From contig OW386287.2 of assembly GCA_936432065.2 (NCBI GenBank), forward strand, positions 76,201,804 to 76,265,803: a stretch of DNA of 64,000 nt, written 5' to 3'. Source of the stretch: Rutpela maculata. Its lineage: Eukaryota > Arthropoda > Insecta > Coleoptera > Cerambycidae. The position numbers and the translations under genes are program-made. A model generated the notes under the pieces. The model was not told where the DNA came from. It saw nothing but the letters and a program-made list of their open reading frames with translations, and did not search any database. Shown here piece after piece: positions 44,421 through 56,605 of this stretch (positions are counted from its first letter, which is position 1; each line of letters starts with the position of its first letter).

Positions 44421-45123
44421 GTTACTACACTGAAAATAGAGAGATAAATTCAGACCGATAAATTTTAAAACGCCCAAATAAAAAGATGATTGTAACATGG
44501 GTGCAAGATTGTCCGAAGGTAAGCATCAAAAGATTTCATCACAAGTTGATGCCGGCAAGAGTCCAATCTCACAGTCTGAGTGTCCCATACAATCCCGAGA
44601 TATAATTTCCGCCTCTTCTCATTGTTCTTTCCGAGTCTGCAGTTCTGCTCATCACCGCAAACACAAGTACAATCACGAATTAATCTACATGAATATGTTT
44701 ATAAACCACAGTTGAGAGCAATTTCCTCGAAAATTTTGTATAGTAGTGCGGTCGAAAGTGAACTCACCGTACATCAGGCTCTATCAAGTAATAAAATACA
44801 ATGGAAAATACTATATTTTCTCCCAAAATTTTCTACTCATTCCGAACCTGGAAACATGACAAATCCCGATTTTTCATGATTTTCGTCCAATTTCGACCTA
44901 GCTCGAAAATTTGTCCACAAACATGCTATTCTGACTTCAGATTCGTGTTCAGCGCCCCGAAAAACATAAAGAAAAGTGGTTCTTAACTCTCGCTCACGAT
45001 TTTTTTTTCTGGGATTGTGTAATATATCAACTTTTCGGCTATTCTCGTCTCTCACTTGTTCTAAATTGTTTATGCAACTCGAATACAAGGTTCCTAAAAC
45101 CTTTGTTTATTGTATTTAAGTTT

Positions 45124-46016
45124 AAGAGCTGGGTAAAGTACTTTTATAAAGTGCTTCAATTACCAAGCACCCAGCACTGAGCTAGAGTGCTCTAAAGTAA
45201 CAAGTATCCAATATTTTTATTTACAAAAGAGCTTAAATTACCAAGTACAGCGATTTAAAAAAAAAGTGCTAAACACCAAGCTCTCAGAAACATAAATGTC
45301 AATTATAAAGTACTACTTATGCAGTACTTAAAGCCCACAAAGTACGTTAAATACCTTGGTCCTTCAAGCACCTCCAAAATTACAAGTATTTACATAGTAA
45401 CTTCAATTATTTAATTCCTAAAATATCGTTTATTGAAACAGGGAATATAATACCGGCACGGTAACGCAGCGGGCTAAAGCGTATTCTACCTTAACCGGAA
45501 AAGGAGGATAGAAATAATGCACGTGATCAGTGCGTGCAACAGATCCTATTGGCCTTTAAATTTGGTGGTGGTGGTGTAATTAAAAATATTTTTTACAAAG
45601 ACTTATCAAATCAACGACATGTGCCGCTTGACGTTATTAACAGTTGAATTAATCACTGCCCCCCCCCCCTTTCCCGGCTGACGTATAGTTGCGAGTATGC
45701 TAGATCTCACTGTCTATCTCGTACTAAGTTCCATGAATTTTGAAAAGGACCTTGCAAGTATTTTAAAAGTGCTTCAAGTACCTCTTGTGATGTAACTGAA
45801 GTTCTAAAAAATGACTCCAATTACTTTTAAAGTGTTTGAACACCTCCAAGGTAAATTTAAGCAGTCGGAAAGGCCTTTAAAGCCACAAGTACTTATGCAA
45901 ATGTCAAACACCAAATACTCTATCTTAAAAGTACCCAATTGAAGCACGGTGCTTAAAGCTCTAAAAGTGCTTCAAGCAATTCTTCTAAGTTCTAGTGTGT
46001 GTTTTACCCAGCTCTG
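45124..46016. mobile_element. 0.9-kb hAT-like non-autonomous element
   Basis: The left end AAGAGCTGGGTAAAGTAC and the right end, inverted CAGAGCTGGGTAAAACAC, match the CAGAGSTGGG pattern common in hAT. Flanking octamers TTAAGTTT (45116-45123) and CTAACTTT (46017-46024) agree at six of eight positions, a plausible decayed duplication. The interior is full of short repeats of 'AAGTGCTTCAA' and 'CAAGTACTT' types. A SINE-like head lies at 45451. Confidence 0.65.
45451..45560 (+). mobile_element. SINE head fragment
   Basis: ACCGGCACGGTAACGCAGCG is a diverged form of the SINE head at 27006, with the A-box region changed. No B box can be identified after it. The downstream (GGT)n stretch at 45564-45575 may be its tail region. 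It is nested in the 45124-46016 element. Confidence 0.4.
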
Positions 46017-46029
46017 CTAACTTTGTATA

Positions 46030-46214
46030 CAGTATCGGAAAATGTTTGATTTGCTGTGGCAATAAGAGCAAGCGAGAGCGAAGCAAGTAATGACGTACAT
46101 TAAGGGGCGTGTCACACTTTGCCTCTGCTAGGGTACTGGTAGACGCCTTTATTGTGGGCGGTCGGTTAAGTCGTTGAAACTATACAATCCCAAAAGCAAA
46201 ACTTTCCGATACTG
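46030..46214. repeat. 185-bp TA-flanked MITE
   Basis: Ends CAGTATCGGAAAATG and its complement CTTTCCGATACTG are flanked by TATA on the left (46026-46029) and on the right (46215-46218). A TA duplication with CAGT-starting TIR is typical of Tc1/mariner-type MITEs. It ends 170 bp upstream of exon 7. Confidence 0.7.
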
Positions 46215-46383
46215 TATAATGCAAACTGCATTCCCGTTGATTTTGTGCGAGAGTTAGGTCCGCTCAAAAATGGCAAAAATAATTTTTCTTACTGATATAA
46301 TTAACACATACTTAGTATTATTTTGACTTAAATTATAGGCTCCCAATGCATTGCCCATACCCTTGTTTAATATTTATTTTAAG

Positions 46384-46617
46384 GGATTATGAATTTTGGC
46401 GCTGTAAGTGGAGCGAAATTAGCTGGAATATGGAAAGATAATTTGAAACATGGTCCAGGGATTATGATATGTGGTAATGGGTTGATATTGCCTCGTAACC
46501 CGCTTTTCGAAAATGACAAACCTGTACACATGATGTCACAAAAGAAATCATTTGAAACTGTTTCACGCGAGACCACATCTGACTGGGGGAAGAGTGAATC
46601 CACTTTCACCGAATTAG
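46384..46617 (+). CDS. RSPH10B: RSPH10B-like protein, exon 7 (residues 374-452), end of MORN array
   Basis: The acceptor is TTTATTTTAAG|GGATTA and the donor TTAG|GTACTA (phase 1 in and out). The split Gly codon from exon 6 gives GAG|IMNFGAVSGAK, completing one MORN repeat. LAGIWKDNLKHGPGIMICGNG is the last. The remainder is a non-repeat linker rich in Ser, Thr and charged residues (KSFETVSRETTSDWGKSES). The minus strand also has an open frame here; it is a shadow. An internal ATG at 46389 is not a start. Confidence 0.88.
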
Positions 46618-47140
46618 GTACTAAAAAATTAAGGCATTTTTCATTTAATATAAGTTTGTGATAATTTAACACTACATAATATAATACTAAACTACTGTGT
46701 TGCTGCCATTAATTCAGTTCGTAATAACCACAACCCTGCTTTCTTATGTGATGTGTGGAATGTAGTAGGTAGCCACATAGTTCGTGGACTAAATTAAATC
46801 TTCAGGTATTTTTTGGCAAACTTTGATACAAGATGATGCCTTTTACAGTATTTCCGCTAATATAATTTTATAGTCGAAGGTAAAAAGGTATAGGCTGGGG
46901 CCAAAGCGGATTTTGAATGCTGAAAAACAAAAAATTATTAACAGGCAAGGACCATCTGGAGCATTTAGTTAAGGTTATAAAGAGAAAAAACAAAACACGA
47001 GATGAAATGAAATTGTGAAATGGAGGTGCTGTTTAGGGGTTGAAAGTGTTTTTTTGCGATTTTTGGCGAAACGTGACATCCTAGCGGAAAATGTCCTTCA
47101 CAAAAGTTGTAAATAATAAAAAAAATCTAAAACTTTCATA
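46618..47140. other. Intron 7 start, nothing recognised
   Basis: AT-rich. A segment at 46920-47130 has the look of a decayed element arm, with 'GTTTTTTTGCGATTTTTGGCG', but no partner was found. Confidence 0.35.
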
Positions 47141-47591
47141 TAGACCATTTTAGGTCACGTGACATTGACGCCGCTGTCTGGAGGGCACACAAAACCTCAT
47201 CCAATAACAGGCAATGCAAATGAAAACAATTAGAGATAAGTTGCTATTTAACAAAACCTATTATTTTATAACTGTTATTTGTAAATAGCATTAACAGACT
47301 GTTATTTCTGTTCGAAAATAACAGATAGCAGTAGCCAAGATACCAAGATACTATTTTGTATGCCCTTCAGACAGCTGCGTCAAATTCACGTAACCGAAAA
47401 ATTTGCATACTACAAACTGCGCATTGCGATATGCGACTTCTCAGCGATCCGCTATTTTCAAATTGATATTTCATAACAGAAGCAGCTTAAACCTGTTATT
47501 AAAAAAACAACTTGTAACCATCTCTAGAAAACAAAATAATGAGTTGTGTGCCCTCCACGCCGACAGCGTGACGTCATCCTAAAAAGGTCTA
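47141..47591. repeat. 450-bp MITE with TAGACC ends
   Basis: The left end TAGACCATTTTAGGTCACGTGAC and the right end, inverted TAGACCTTTTTAGGATGACG, lead into the shared block GGAGGGCACACAA. TA lies directly outside each end. The interior has short mirror repeats of TGTTATT/AATAACA. It is intronic (intron 7). Confidence 0.65.
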
Positions 47592-48462
47592 TAAGGAATT
47601 TTTCATCATAACCTCCAATTTTCCGAAAAAATGGCGGAAAACCAGTTTTACGCTTTTTCATTTTTTTCTCGCCAAAATAATTCAATTTACATGAAATTTT
47701 GTGCAAGTATACATTTTTTTGCATTGACTAAGCATATTTTTTTTGGAATCTGGCAAACAAGTAGTTTCCGAGATATTTACATTTTTCGAAAAAAAAAACA
47801 AAATCTTCCATGGAAAACTTTATTGGTGTTTTTTTCGCTTTCAATATTCTATCTAGGCTCACTTTGACCGTTGAAATGTCTACTTTAAAATGGTCTATAC
47901 ATGTTGATGGTTTATTTTTCATGAAACCGCTTAAAATCGAGAAAAACCAAAAAAATGACTTTTCGGATCACGAATTTTTAAATATGCTGAACATAAAAAA
48001 AAGTGAAAAATAATTTCTTTTCATCCATTTTTTCAAAATGTTGAAATTAAGTCAGGGTAGGAAAATATAAAAAATACAGGTGAAACGTGTTTCTGAATAC
48101 AAAATGTCCTAATAAAATTTATCGCTAAAGCCACTTCAAAACAAGGTGCAATTGCAAATGCAAATTTTCAGCTCTGTGACTTTCATTTCGAGATTTAATC
48201 GGCATTTTGACGAGTATAAATAGTAGTATCAACCTATAATTCCTATATGTCACCATTCAAAATATGTATATGATGTTCGTGCATATGAAAAGCAAAAACA
48301 AAAATTCTATGAAATGATCAGTTTAATTAATAAATGGTACTTCACACTAAGCAGAAATTGAAAGTCAAGTTTTTTTAAAATATATTGCTTAAATTTATCA
48401 ACGTAAAATGTCTTTTTTGGGTATTAAGAACTGTATTAATGCGTGGCAACATTCTATTTTAG
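47592..48462. other. Intron 7 remainder
   Basis: Phrases such as TTTCCGAGATATTTACATTTTTCG and ATGAAATTTTGTGC resemble arms of palindromic elements seen elsewhere in the window (for example 56606-57355), but no partner arm is present here. Overlapping short frames on both strands are not supported as genes. Confidence 0.35.
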
Positions 48463-48551
48463 CATCTTCTCAAAGAACAGCAGAATCTCATGAACAATCG
48501 TTACTTTGCAAGAATAGCTATAGAGAAATTATAAAGGAAATTAATTCAAAG
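48463..48551 (+). CDS. RSPH10B: RSPH10B-like protein, exon 8 (residues 452-481)
   Basis: The acceptor is TTCTATTTTAG|CATCTT and the donor AAG|GTAAAT. The 89-nt exon takes phase 1 and ends in phase 0. It encodes a short helical, charged stretch (SSQRTAESHEQSLLCKNSY, then REIIKEINSK). The frame is also open upstream of this acceptor (CINAWQHSIL), but only this AG matches the incoming phase. Support is moderate: good sites and phase, no domain. Confidence 0.65.
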
Positions 48552-48579
48552 GTAAATAATTTATGTACATGATAGCCCA

Positions 48580-49955
48580 AACGAAACTTCCAAAAAAAGT
48601 GTAAAACCCCAAAAGTGCAGAGGTAGCGACCAAACATGACAACCTCCCCCGTTTTCGAGGACCGCCAACAACGATGGTGATAGTCGCGCGGTCCTTACCC
48701 ACCTCGAATTACCCCCAAATACAAAAAACCACCCGCTTTTTCGATTTTTCGTTGTCAGGCATGCGAGGACTTGTTGGATAGGGTTTTTTTTTGAGGAAGC
48801 TCAATGTGTCCTGCAAAATTTCGCAACCAGACATCCTAACGACCCACGGGAGTTGAAACCACCCCCTCCCTCAATATCGAAACGTTCAAAAAGCATCCAA
48901 ACTTGCTGAAAATTGTTTTCCACACGTTTTCAAGGGACTACAATGCTGATATTATTTAGCCTCCTACCCTTAACCAACTACCCCCAAATGCACAAAACCA
49001 CCCATTTTCCCCATTTTTCGTTTTCAGGCATGAGAGGACTTGTTGAATCGGTTTCTTTTTTGAGAAAACTCAATATGTCCTGTAAAATTTCGCAACCAGA
49101 CTTTCTAACTACCCCAGAGGGTTGAAACCACCCCCTCCCTCAATACCGAAACATGCAAAAAAACATACAAACATGCTGAAAATTGTTTTCTGTAAATTTA
49201 TAATAAAAAAGTGGACTATGCACATACACGACTATATATACATGCGCATTGCGCATAGCCCGTCCTATCCTTTTAATCTGCAATAAAAAAAATTCTCTCC
49301 CTAGAAAACCTGATCCAATGAGCGCTTGTGATCTGACTATACGAAAAACCGATGGTTTTGGTCATGCAAGGGTAGTTTTTAAGAGCTAAGACAGAAACTG
49401 ATACAACTATCGTGTTCTCCACCCTTGAATACGGAAACTACCTTATTCTATTTGAGGGACACTTCAGGATTCAGGGAGGGGGTGCTTTCAACTCCTCTGG
49501 TTAGAATGTCTGGTTGCAAAATTTTACAGGACATATTGAGTTTCTTCAAAAGTGGTTTTATGCATTTGAGGGTAGTTGGGTAGGGATGGGGGACTAAATA
49601 ATATCATCATCGTACTTCCCGGCCTTGAAAACGCATAGAAAACAATTTTCAGCACGTTTGGATGTTTTTTGCATGTTTCGGTATTGAGGGAGAGGGGGTG
49701 GATTCAACCTCCGTGAGTCGTTAGAATGTCTGGTTGTGAAATTTTACAGGGCATATTGAGTTTCCTCAAAAAAAAACCCGATCCAACAAGTCCTCGCATG
49801 CCTGAAAACGAAAAATCAAAAAAAGGTTTTTTTGTATTTATGGTTAGTTCGAGAGAGGTCCGCACGTGTTGTGTTGGCCGTCCTCAAAAACGAAGGGTAA
49901 TCATGTTTGGTCGCTACCCTGCACTTTTGGAGTTTCTGCAACTTTGGCATAGACT
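48580..49955. repeat. 1.4-kb fold-back element
   Basis: The left half contains a 280-bp unit in tandem. The block 'ACTACCCCCAAATRCACAAAACCACCC' starts near 48710 and again near 48980, followed in each by 'AAATTTCGCAACCAGAC' and 'TTGAAACCACCCCCTCCCTCAAT'. The right half (49470-49955) carries the inverted copies, and the ends GCAGAGGTAGCGACCAAACATG and complement match. The centre near 49200-49260 is AT-rich with TATATATACATGCGCATTGC. It lies in intron 8. Confidence 0.72.
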
Positions 49956-51329
49956 ATGAACACTGAACAGTGAACCGTGTCTACGGCGCCGCCGGCGGTA
50001 TTACACAATTATTTTACAAAATATATGAACGACTAAAACAAATATTACAGTAACTAGAGGTTTTAACTTCGGGATAATGTCATATGAATTAGATTTCGTT
50101 CATTTTTGGCACTTTAATTTCAAATGCATCACAGAGAAGTTTCTATATTATGCGGGGGCCTGCTAATTTATAGGGGGTGCTACCTAAAAGCATTGGAGCT
50201 GAAAGAGAATCAAATTTTTAGAAGAAAATACTGTATGCAAGTTTTCATATAAATTGATAAAGTTATAACGACATGAAAATTGAGATTTTAGCTTCAAAAA
50301 GAGGTGTTTCAAAACAATTTTCGTCAGATAACTCGAGAAGTGTTACATTGAGCGAAAACATGCTACACAGACAAGAGATAAATAAGAAAGCTACTAAATT
50401 GAGGATGAATTTCGTTTTTTTATTTCTGTATAATTAATGGCTACAGAGATCTAGAAATATAATGAGTATCATTTTGATAATGTAAGTACTCAGTAATTTA
50501 AAAAAATGCATTTTCATAATATGCTGTTTTTTGTTGAGATATATAGCATAATCTACCCTGCCAAAAATTCCACACAGAAACTTATAAAAAAAAAAGTGAT
50601 GCGGTTTTATCGTTCCTATAAGTTATATTAGTATTATACAGACAGGATTTTATCTGTTTTATTAAGTTTTAAATTGGTTATGAAACAGTAATTCCGAATG
50701 AGCTATTTGGAATTATCATGTTGCCCTTTCATGAGTACTTATATGAAATATACATCAACAAATCTACAGTTTAGTGTCTGCAAATGTACTCTTGCCCTTA
50801 TATCTGTAAACATATGGAATTACAGATACAACTTTAAAGAGATTCTAAACTTTTCTATAAGTAATATCATAAGAGTTCCAGTCCGTCCTTTCTCCAGTAT
50901 CTATCGTATGTAACACACCATTTATCAACATGTTTTTATTGTAAATTTCAACATTGTCTTTTTATTAGTATTAATGTGGATATACATGTCAACAAATGTA
51001 CAGTTTCAATTGTATATTTTACAGATGTATTTTTATTGTAAACTTCCATTTTACTTTTTTATTAGTATTAATTTGGATATGCATGCCGACAAATGTATAG
51101 TTTAAATTGCATATTTCAAATAGAAATACTAATATAGTGGTAAACACAAAATACTGCAAAGTCCTCATTTCCTCGGGTGTTCCTGTTCTAGCCTAGAAGC
51201 AATGAATGAGTTAGCAGTGAAAGAGACTGCTTTACTTTTAATTTAACAAACACACGTCAGTTCCTTAGGTCACATTAGATTAGATATGAATTAGCGACAC
51301 GTATATAGCTCCCTCTACTGGAGCCTGGA
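49956..51329. other. Intron 8 sequence with a two-unit tandem repeat
   Basis: No coding signal. At about 50930-51115 two units of about 115 bp follow each other (TTTTTATTGTAAAYTTCMA, TTTTTATTAGTATTAAT, GGATATRCATG, ACAAATGTAYAGTTT). The rest has no visible structure. Confidence 0.45.
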
Positions 51330-54010
51330 GTAAAGTTGCTGCTGAAATTTCTATCAGTTTATACCAGAATGGAGCAGCAAAATGAGTCAAGCCGTATTAA
51401 TTTGTAAATCCAAACATTTACTTATACCACATCAATGAGAATTTATGAGAACAGTATCTAATGTAAAACGTGCGGATTTCCGTGGTTAAATGGCAAGTGT
51501 TTCTATAAGAAACGAGCTGCATTAGGTTAGAACAGTTTTGATTTGCAATTGAAGATTACAAATTATAATGTTTGAATAGGGATTTATGAGATCAGTTTCT
51601 ATGAGTATTAATGTTTTTTTTTTCAGTAATATATTAAATGTGTTTTCATTTGTTTGAATGGGTAAAAAGAAAGGTCAGTTTTCAACTGCAATTACAAATA
51701 CAAGATTAATCACTTCGAATGGGGTTATATGCGATCAAATTCTAAAAGTATTTATGCTGTTTTCCGAATATAATTGTGATGAGGTTTAATCAGTAACAAA
51801 TTGTTCACTACATGTTATGATATGGTCGGAAATTCAAGTACACATTTAGTATTCCTTCAAGAGGATTTATGAGAGCACAAATGAAAACACATTTAATATA
51901 TTACTGAAAAAAAACATTAATACTCATAGAAACTGATCTCGTAAATCCCTATTCAAACATTATAATTTGTAATCTTCAATTGCAAATCAAAACTGTTCTA
52001 ACCTAATGCAACTCGTTTCTTATAGAAACACTTGCCATTTAACCACGAAAAGCCGCACGTTTTACATTAGATACTGTTCTCATAAATTCTCATTGAGATA
52101 GTATAAGTAAATGTCTGGATTTACAAATAGATACTGTTTAAAATATTTGGTTGCTTTATTCTGATATAATTTTCATATTTAAATTAGATCCGAATTTGTA
52201 CTGATAAAAACTTATATAATTTACTAGAGGAACAACAAATAGATACTCGTAGAAACTGCTCTCATCAATCCTCTTGAAGGAATACTAAATGTGTACTTGG
52301 AATTTCCGACCATATCATAACAAGTAGTGAACAATTTGTTACTGATTAAACCTCATCACAATTATATTCGGAAAACAGCATAAATACTTTTAGAAACTGA
52401 TCGCATATAACCCCCATTCGAAGTGATTAAACTTGTATTTCTAATAGCAGTTGAAAACTGACCTTTCTTTTTACCCATTCAAACAAATGAAAACACGTTT
52501 AATATATTACTGAAAAAAAACATTAATACTCATAGAAACTGATCTCGTAAATCCCTATTCAAACATTATAATTTGTAATCTTCAATTGCAAATCAAAACT
52601 GTTCTAACCTAATGCAACTCGTTTCTTATAGAAACACTTGCCATTTAACCACGAAAAGCCGCACGTTTTACATTAGATACTGTTCTCATAAATTCTCATT
52701 GAGATAGTATAAGTAAATGTCTGGATTTACAAATAGATACTGTTTAAAATATTTGGTTGCTTTATTCTGATATAATTTTCATATTTAAATTAGATCCGAA
52801 TTTGTACTGATAAAAACTTATATAATTTACTAGAGGAACAACAAATAGATACTCGTAGAAACTGCTCTCATCAATCCTCTTGAAGGAATACTAAATGTGT
52901 ACTTGGAATTTCCGACCATATCATAACATGTAGTGAACAATTTGTTACTGATTAAACCTCATCACAATTATATTCGGAAAACAGCATAAATACCTTTAGA
53001 AATTGATTGCATATAACCCCCATTCGAAGTGATTAAACTTGTATTTCTAATAGCAGTTGAAAACTGACCTTTCTTTTTACCCATTCAAACAAATGAAAAC
53101 ACGTTTAATATATTACTGAAAAAAAACATTAATACTCATAGAAACTGATCTCATATTCATTCAAACATTATAATTTGTAATCTTCAATTGCAAATCAAAA
53201 CTGTTCTAACCTAATGCAACTCGTTTCTTATAGAAACACTTGCCATTTAACCACGAAAAGCCGCACGTTTTACATTAGATACTGTTCTCATAAATTCTCA
53301 TTGAGATAGTATAAGTAAATGTCTGGATTTACAAATAGATACTGTTTAAAATATTTGGTTGCTTTATTCTGATATAATTTTCATATTTAAATTAGATCCG
53401 AATTTGTACTGATAAAAACTTATATAATTTACTAGAGGAACAACAAATAGATACTCGTAGAAACTGCTCTCATCAATCCTCTTGAAGGAATACTAAATGT
53501 GTACTTGGAATTTCCGACCATATCATAACATGTAGTGAACAATTTGTTACTGATTAAACCTCATCACAATTATATTCGGAAAACAGCATAAATACTTTTA
53601 GAAATTGATTGCATATAACCCCCATTCGAAGTGATTAAACTTGTATTTCTAATAGCAGTTGAAAACTGACCTTTCTTTTTACCCATTCAAACAAATGAAA
53701 ACACGTTTAATATATTACTGAAAAAAAACATTAATACTCATAGAAACTGATCTCATATTCATTCAAACATTATAATTTGTAATCTTCAATTGCAAAGCAA
53801 AACTGTTCTAACCTAATGCAGCTCGTTTCTTAAAGAAACACTTGTCTTTTAATCACGAAAAGCCGCACGAATTACATTAGATACTGTGCTCATATATTCT
53901 CATTGATGTGGTATAAGTAAATGTTTGGATTTACAAATGTATATGGCTTGACTCATTTTGCTGGTCAATTCGGATATAAACTGATAACAATTTCAACAGC
54001 AACTTTACCT
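51330..54010. repeat. TIR element containing 606-bp tandem units
   Basis: Ends AAAGTTGCTGCTGAAATT and its near complement at 53988-54010 are inverted, as are adjacent blocks ATGAGTCAAGCC / GGCTTGACTCAT. The left arm (51330-51880) is one inverted copy of the unit. The right part is a direct array with unit starts (ATGAAAACAC) at 51881, 52487, 53093 and 53695, so the period is 606, 606 and 602. The last unit is partial and grades into the right terminus. Units are almost identical. Inside each unit a motif like ATACTCRTAGAAACTGATCTC recurs at about 100-150-bp steps, giving a higher-order structure. There is no protein. Confidence 0.88.
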
Positions 54011-54279
54011 AACTCTTATAGAAACTTATTGACCATATAGATTCTCATAGATACTTATTAATTTTTGATAATTTTCAATACGGATTGATGAGATTTTTTT
54101 GACAGGGATAGACATTCAAACTGCGTCCGTTTACACCAGTTGCTTTATAGTCCAATCAATGAATGCCCAAAAGGAAATTGTAGAGGACATGGAGGGGGGA
54201 GAGAAGTTTCCTCTTCAGTAATATGTTGGACGTATTTAATTTGAAATGATGAAAAATAAAATTATATCTTATAATCTTA
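54011..54279. other. Spacer in intron 8
   Basis: AT-rich with a purine-rich GGAGGGGGGAGAGAAG stretch near 54193. No feature was recognised. Confidence 0.35.
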
Positions 54280-54930
54280 TGAATTTTGTTGGCCTGGCTC
54301 TCTTGGAATGAGAGGGTCCGGCTTCTTGCTGCAACTCCAAAACTTCAACACCTCTGTCGTCTTCATCCGTTTCCTGAATATTGGATTGAAGGGTTCCAAG
54401 TCATCTTCGTCATGATGCTTGTTGCGTTGTGATGCCATTTTTGTGGAGTTTAGACCTCAGTAGGTTGATCAGTCTATCTTTATTGTGCCGACTGGAGAGG
54501 AATAAACTTTGATTTATTGTTATTTCGGTGTCCACATTGAAATGGATATCTACCGACTCTTTCATTCGGTAGCGTCTTCCCTGTTCTGCCGCCTTAGTTC
54601 TGTTTGGTGAGTTGTTGTATGCATCAAAAACAATTGTGCATTTGCTCCCTGGATAGTGGATCTTAACGAATTTCACATATCCACCACAAATTGCGGAAAC
54701 TGAGGATGCCTTTGCCAGATGACCTTATGTATGAGAAATGCCCCATCAAAAACTAAATCAAATTTTGGTATATGTATGCTCTCGTTGGTTGCTTCAAGCA
54801 GCTCCATTGTCATGAGATCACATTTAAAAAAAACTTGGTATTCTTTTTCTTTTGTACTAACAAACGTCAGTGGGTCTCCTTCTGTACAGTGTGAATTTGC
54901 TGTACAGTTTTTGGCGCCTATCCGATGCAT
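54280..54930 (-). pseudogene. PIN/CXC transposon protein, copy 7 (start of nuclease-like core), minus strand
   Basis: The minus strand from 54930 reads CDLMTMELLEATNESIHIPK, FDLVFDGAFLIHKVIWQRHP and QFPQFVVDM. A one-step frame change at about 54675 follows, and it continues FVKIHYPGSKCTIVFDAYNN, RRYRMKESVDIHF, ITINQSLFLSSRHNKDRLIN and LLRSKLHKNGITTQQAS. The VFD and 'S.(F)L....NK..LI..L...L...GI' order matches the first half of the core in the family; the EADT block should follow but is replaced by unrelated codons after 54410. The VFDG.(Y/F)L(L/I)H.V.W motif marks a branch different from copies 1 and 6. It lies in intron 8. Confidence 0.65.
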
Positions 54931-55894
54931 TTTTTAAGAATTTTTAACATTGAAAATGTTTCTAGTTTCGTAGTATGGGACTTACTAAATAAATGATATT
55001 TGTATCAAAATTTCGTTTTATTTTGATTAAATTTTGGACTTTCAACTTTGAACGTTTCATTAATAAAATTTTCCGATAAAAAAATGCCTAATATAATTTT
55101 TCATTTTTGCCGCACATTTTGGTACCACAGGTGGCTTTGCATTTGTAGCAGGCGAATTTTTTTCGGGTTATAAGTAGATCCTAAGTAAAATTGATTCAAA
55201 TCGGAAACAAAATAAAAAAAAGTAAGAAGTGTGTCTTCATTTTAAGTGAGTCACACTGTATATTTAAGGAAATGTATAGATTTCGACAAAATATTACGTT
55301 AGTAAATACGTCGAGGGTTGTAAAATAAAGATTGTTTTGTGACTTGGATTTATTAGCAGACCAAGGTAAACCGCTTTGATAGAAAAATTAATTTATTTAG
55401 TAATTATAGATTTTGGCTGGCGAATATCTCCGAAATTATAACACCTAGGAAGAAAATGAATATATGTAGATTCTTGCAGGAAATTTACTCTAATTCAATT
55501 TTGCATAGAATAATCTGTTCCGTGCGACCCATCTTTTCCGAGTTATAAGCGAAGAATCGAAAAGAGGGACCTCCCCCCCCCTTGAAGCGGCAGGGCTAGA
55601 GGTGGGGAGTTTTAACTACCCCCAACACATTTCTGAATAGGAAAATTCTCCCCCCCCCTCCATGTTCTCTACCACTCCTTCGTTGACTTGAATATTAGAA
55701 CAAAATTGCATTTTAAACTATAAAGGGATTTCGAAAAAACGTAAAATGTTTGTTTTTCTGCAAATAACTCAATAAATATTAGTTTTAGCGAAAAAATGTT
55801 GGACTTCAAAAATAAAGCTTATTAAACTGAGAATAATTTGTTTTTCCATATTTATGTAAGATTAATAATAGTTTCGGAGATATTTAAGTTTATA
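54931..55894. other. Intron 8 sequence, nothing firm
   Basis: C-runs near 55574 and 55654. Some phrases resemble arms of palindromic elements (CGAGTTATAAGCGAAGAATCG), but no inverted partner was found within the stretch. Confidence 0.35.
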
Positions 55895-56590
55895 GACGAC
55901 ACACAGTGTGAAATTAATGGGTTTTAATTTTCAAAATTCCACTCCACGCTCAATTTTTGATCAATTTGGATGAAACTAGGTGCAAAATGTTTGTGAAAGC
56001 TGGATTTTTATCAGATAACTGCGGGTTTTACAATTAAGGTATTAAACTCTCAGCTGCCAAAACTCCGCGAAAATTATAAAAAATTTAGAATTTTTATAAT
56101 TTGCGTACTTTTTTAAACGGATTGTTATGACTTATATAAATGTTTTTTGGGTCGCTGATTACGAATTTCGGAGACGAATAGCCTGAAAATGTGCGCAGCA
56201 CCCTCAAATTAGCAAAAAACACTTCTTTTAAACACCTGTATTCGCAATATTCTTACTGCGAGTCTTAAATTATCACAAAAACATATTTTTTGACTAGTAA
56301 TTTGAATATTCGCTAGGTTTGATTATAATTTAGCAAAATGGTAATATAAGGGTTAATTACAAGCGGTTAAAACTATCCCCAAATTAAAAAAAAAAGAAAA
56401 TTTACATGATATAATTTTTTGGCAGCTGACAGTTGGCACATAATACCTTAATAATTGTAAAACCCGCATTTATCTGATAAAAAGCAAGCTTTCACAAACA
56501 TTTTGCACCTAGTTTCATCCAAATTGATCAAAAATTGAGCGTGGAGTGGAATTTTGAAAATGAAAACTCATTAATTTCACACTGTGCGGC
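55895..56590. repeat. 700-bp fold-back element
   Basis: The block starting ACACAGTGTGAAATTAATGG, with AAAATTCCACTCCACGCTCA and ATGAAACTAGGTGCAAAATG, returns inverted at 56430-56590. The arms are about 190 bp. The centre near 56240 is AT-rich. It directly abuts the next palindrome. Confidence 0.72.
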
Positions 56591-56605
56591 ATCCGAACGT
56601 TTATA

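Larger units (their letters stand above)
41500..45020 (+). mobile_element. 3.5-kb long-TIR DNA transposon with nested LINE
   Basis: The left arm 41500-42055 is repeated inverted at 44420-45020. The ends are ACACAGGCCCACAAAAAAAA and a variant complement ending TTGTGT. Shared blocks are CATGAAAACTCGGGATTTG, CCACCGTTGGGAGCAATA-type and AAGCATCAAAAGATTTCATC. Between the arms lie a LINE (about 42098-43490) and the remnant of a transposon protein (43906-44420). It is the main content of intron 6. Target duplication is unclear. Confidence 0.72.

Noticed and set aside
46379..46672. Minus-strand 97-codon frame
   Set aside because: Shadow of RSPH10B exon 7; the plus strand has MORN motifs and correct splice sites.
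51881..53990. 606-bp repeats as CRISPR or coding repeats
   Set aside because: Units are long, directly adjacent without unique spacers, have no long reading frame, and lie in an intron of a eukaryotic gene.
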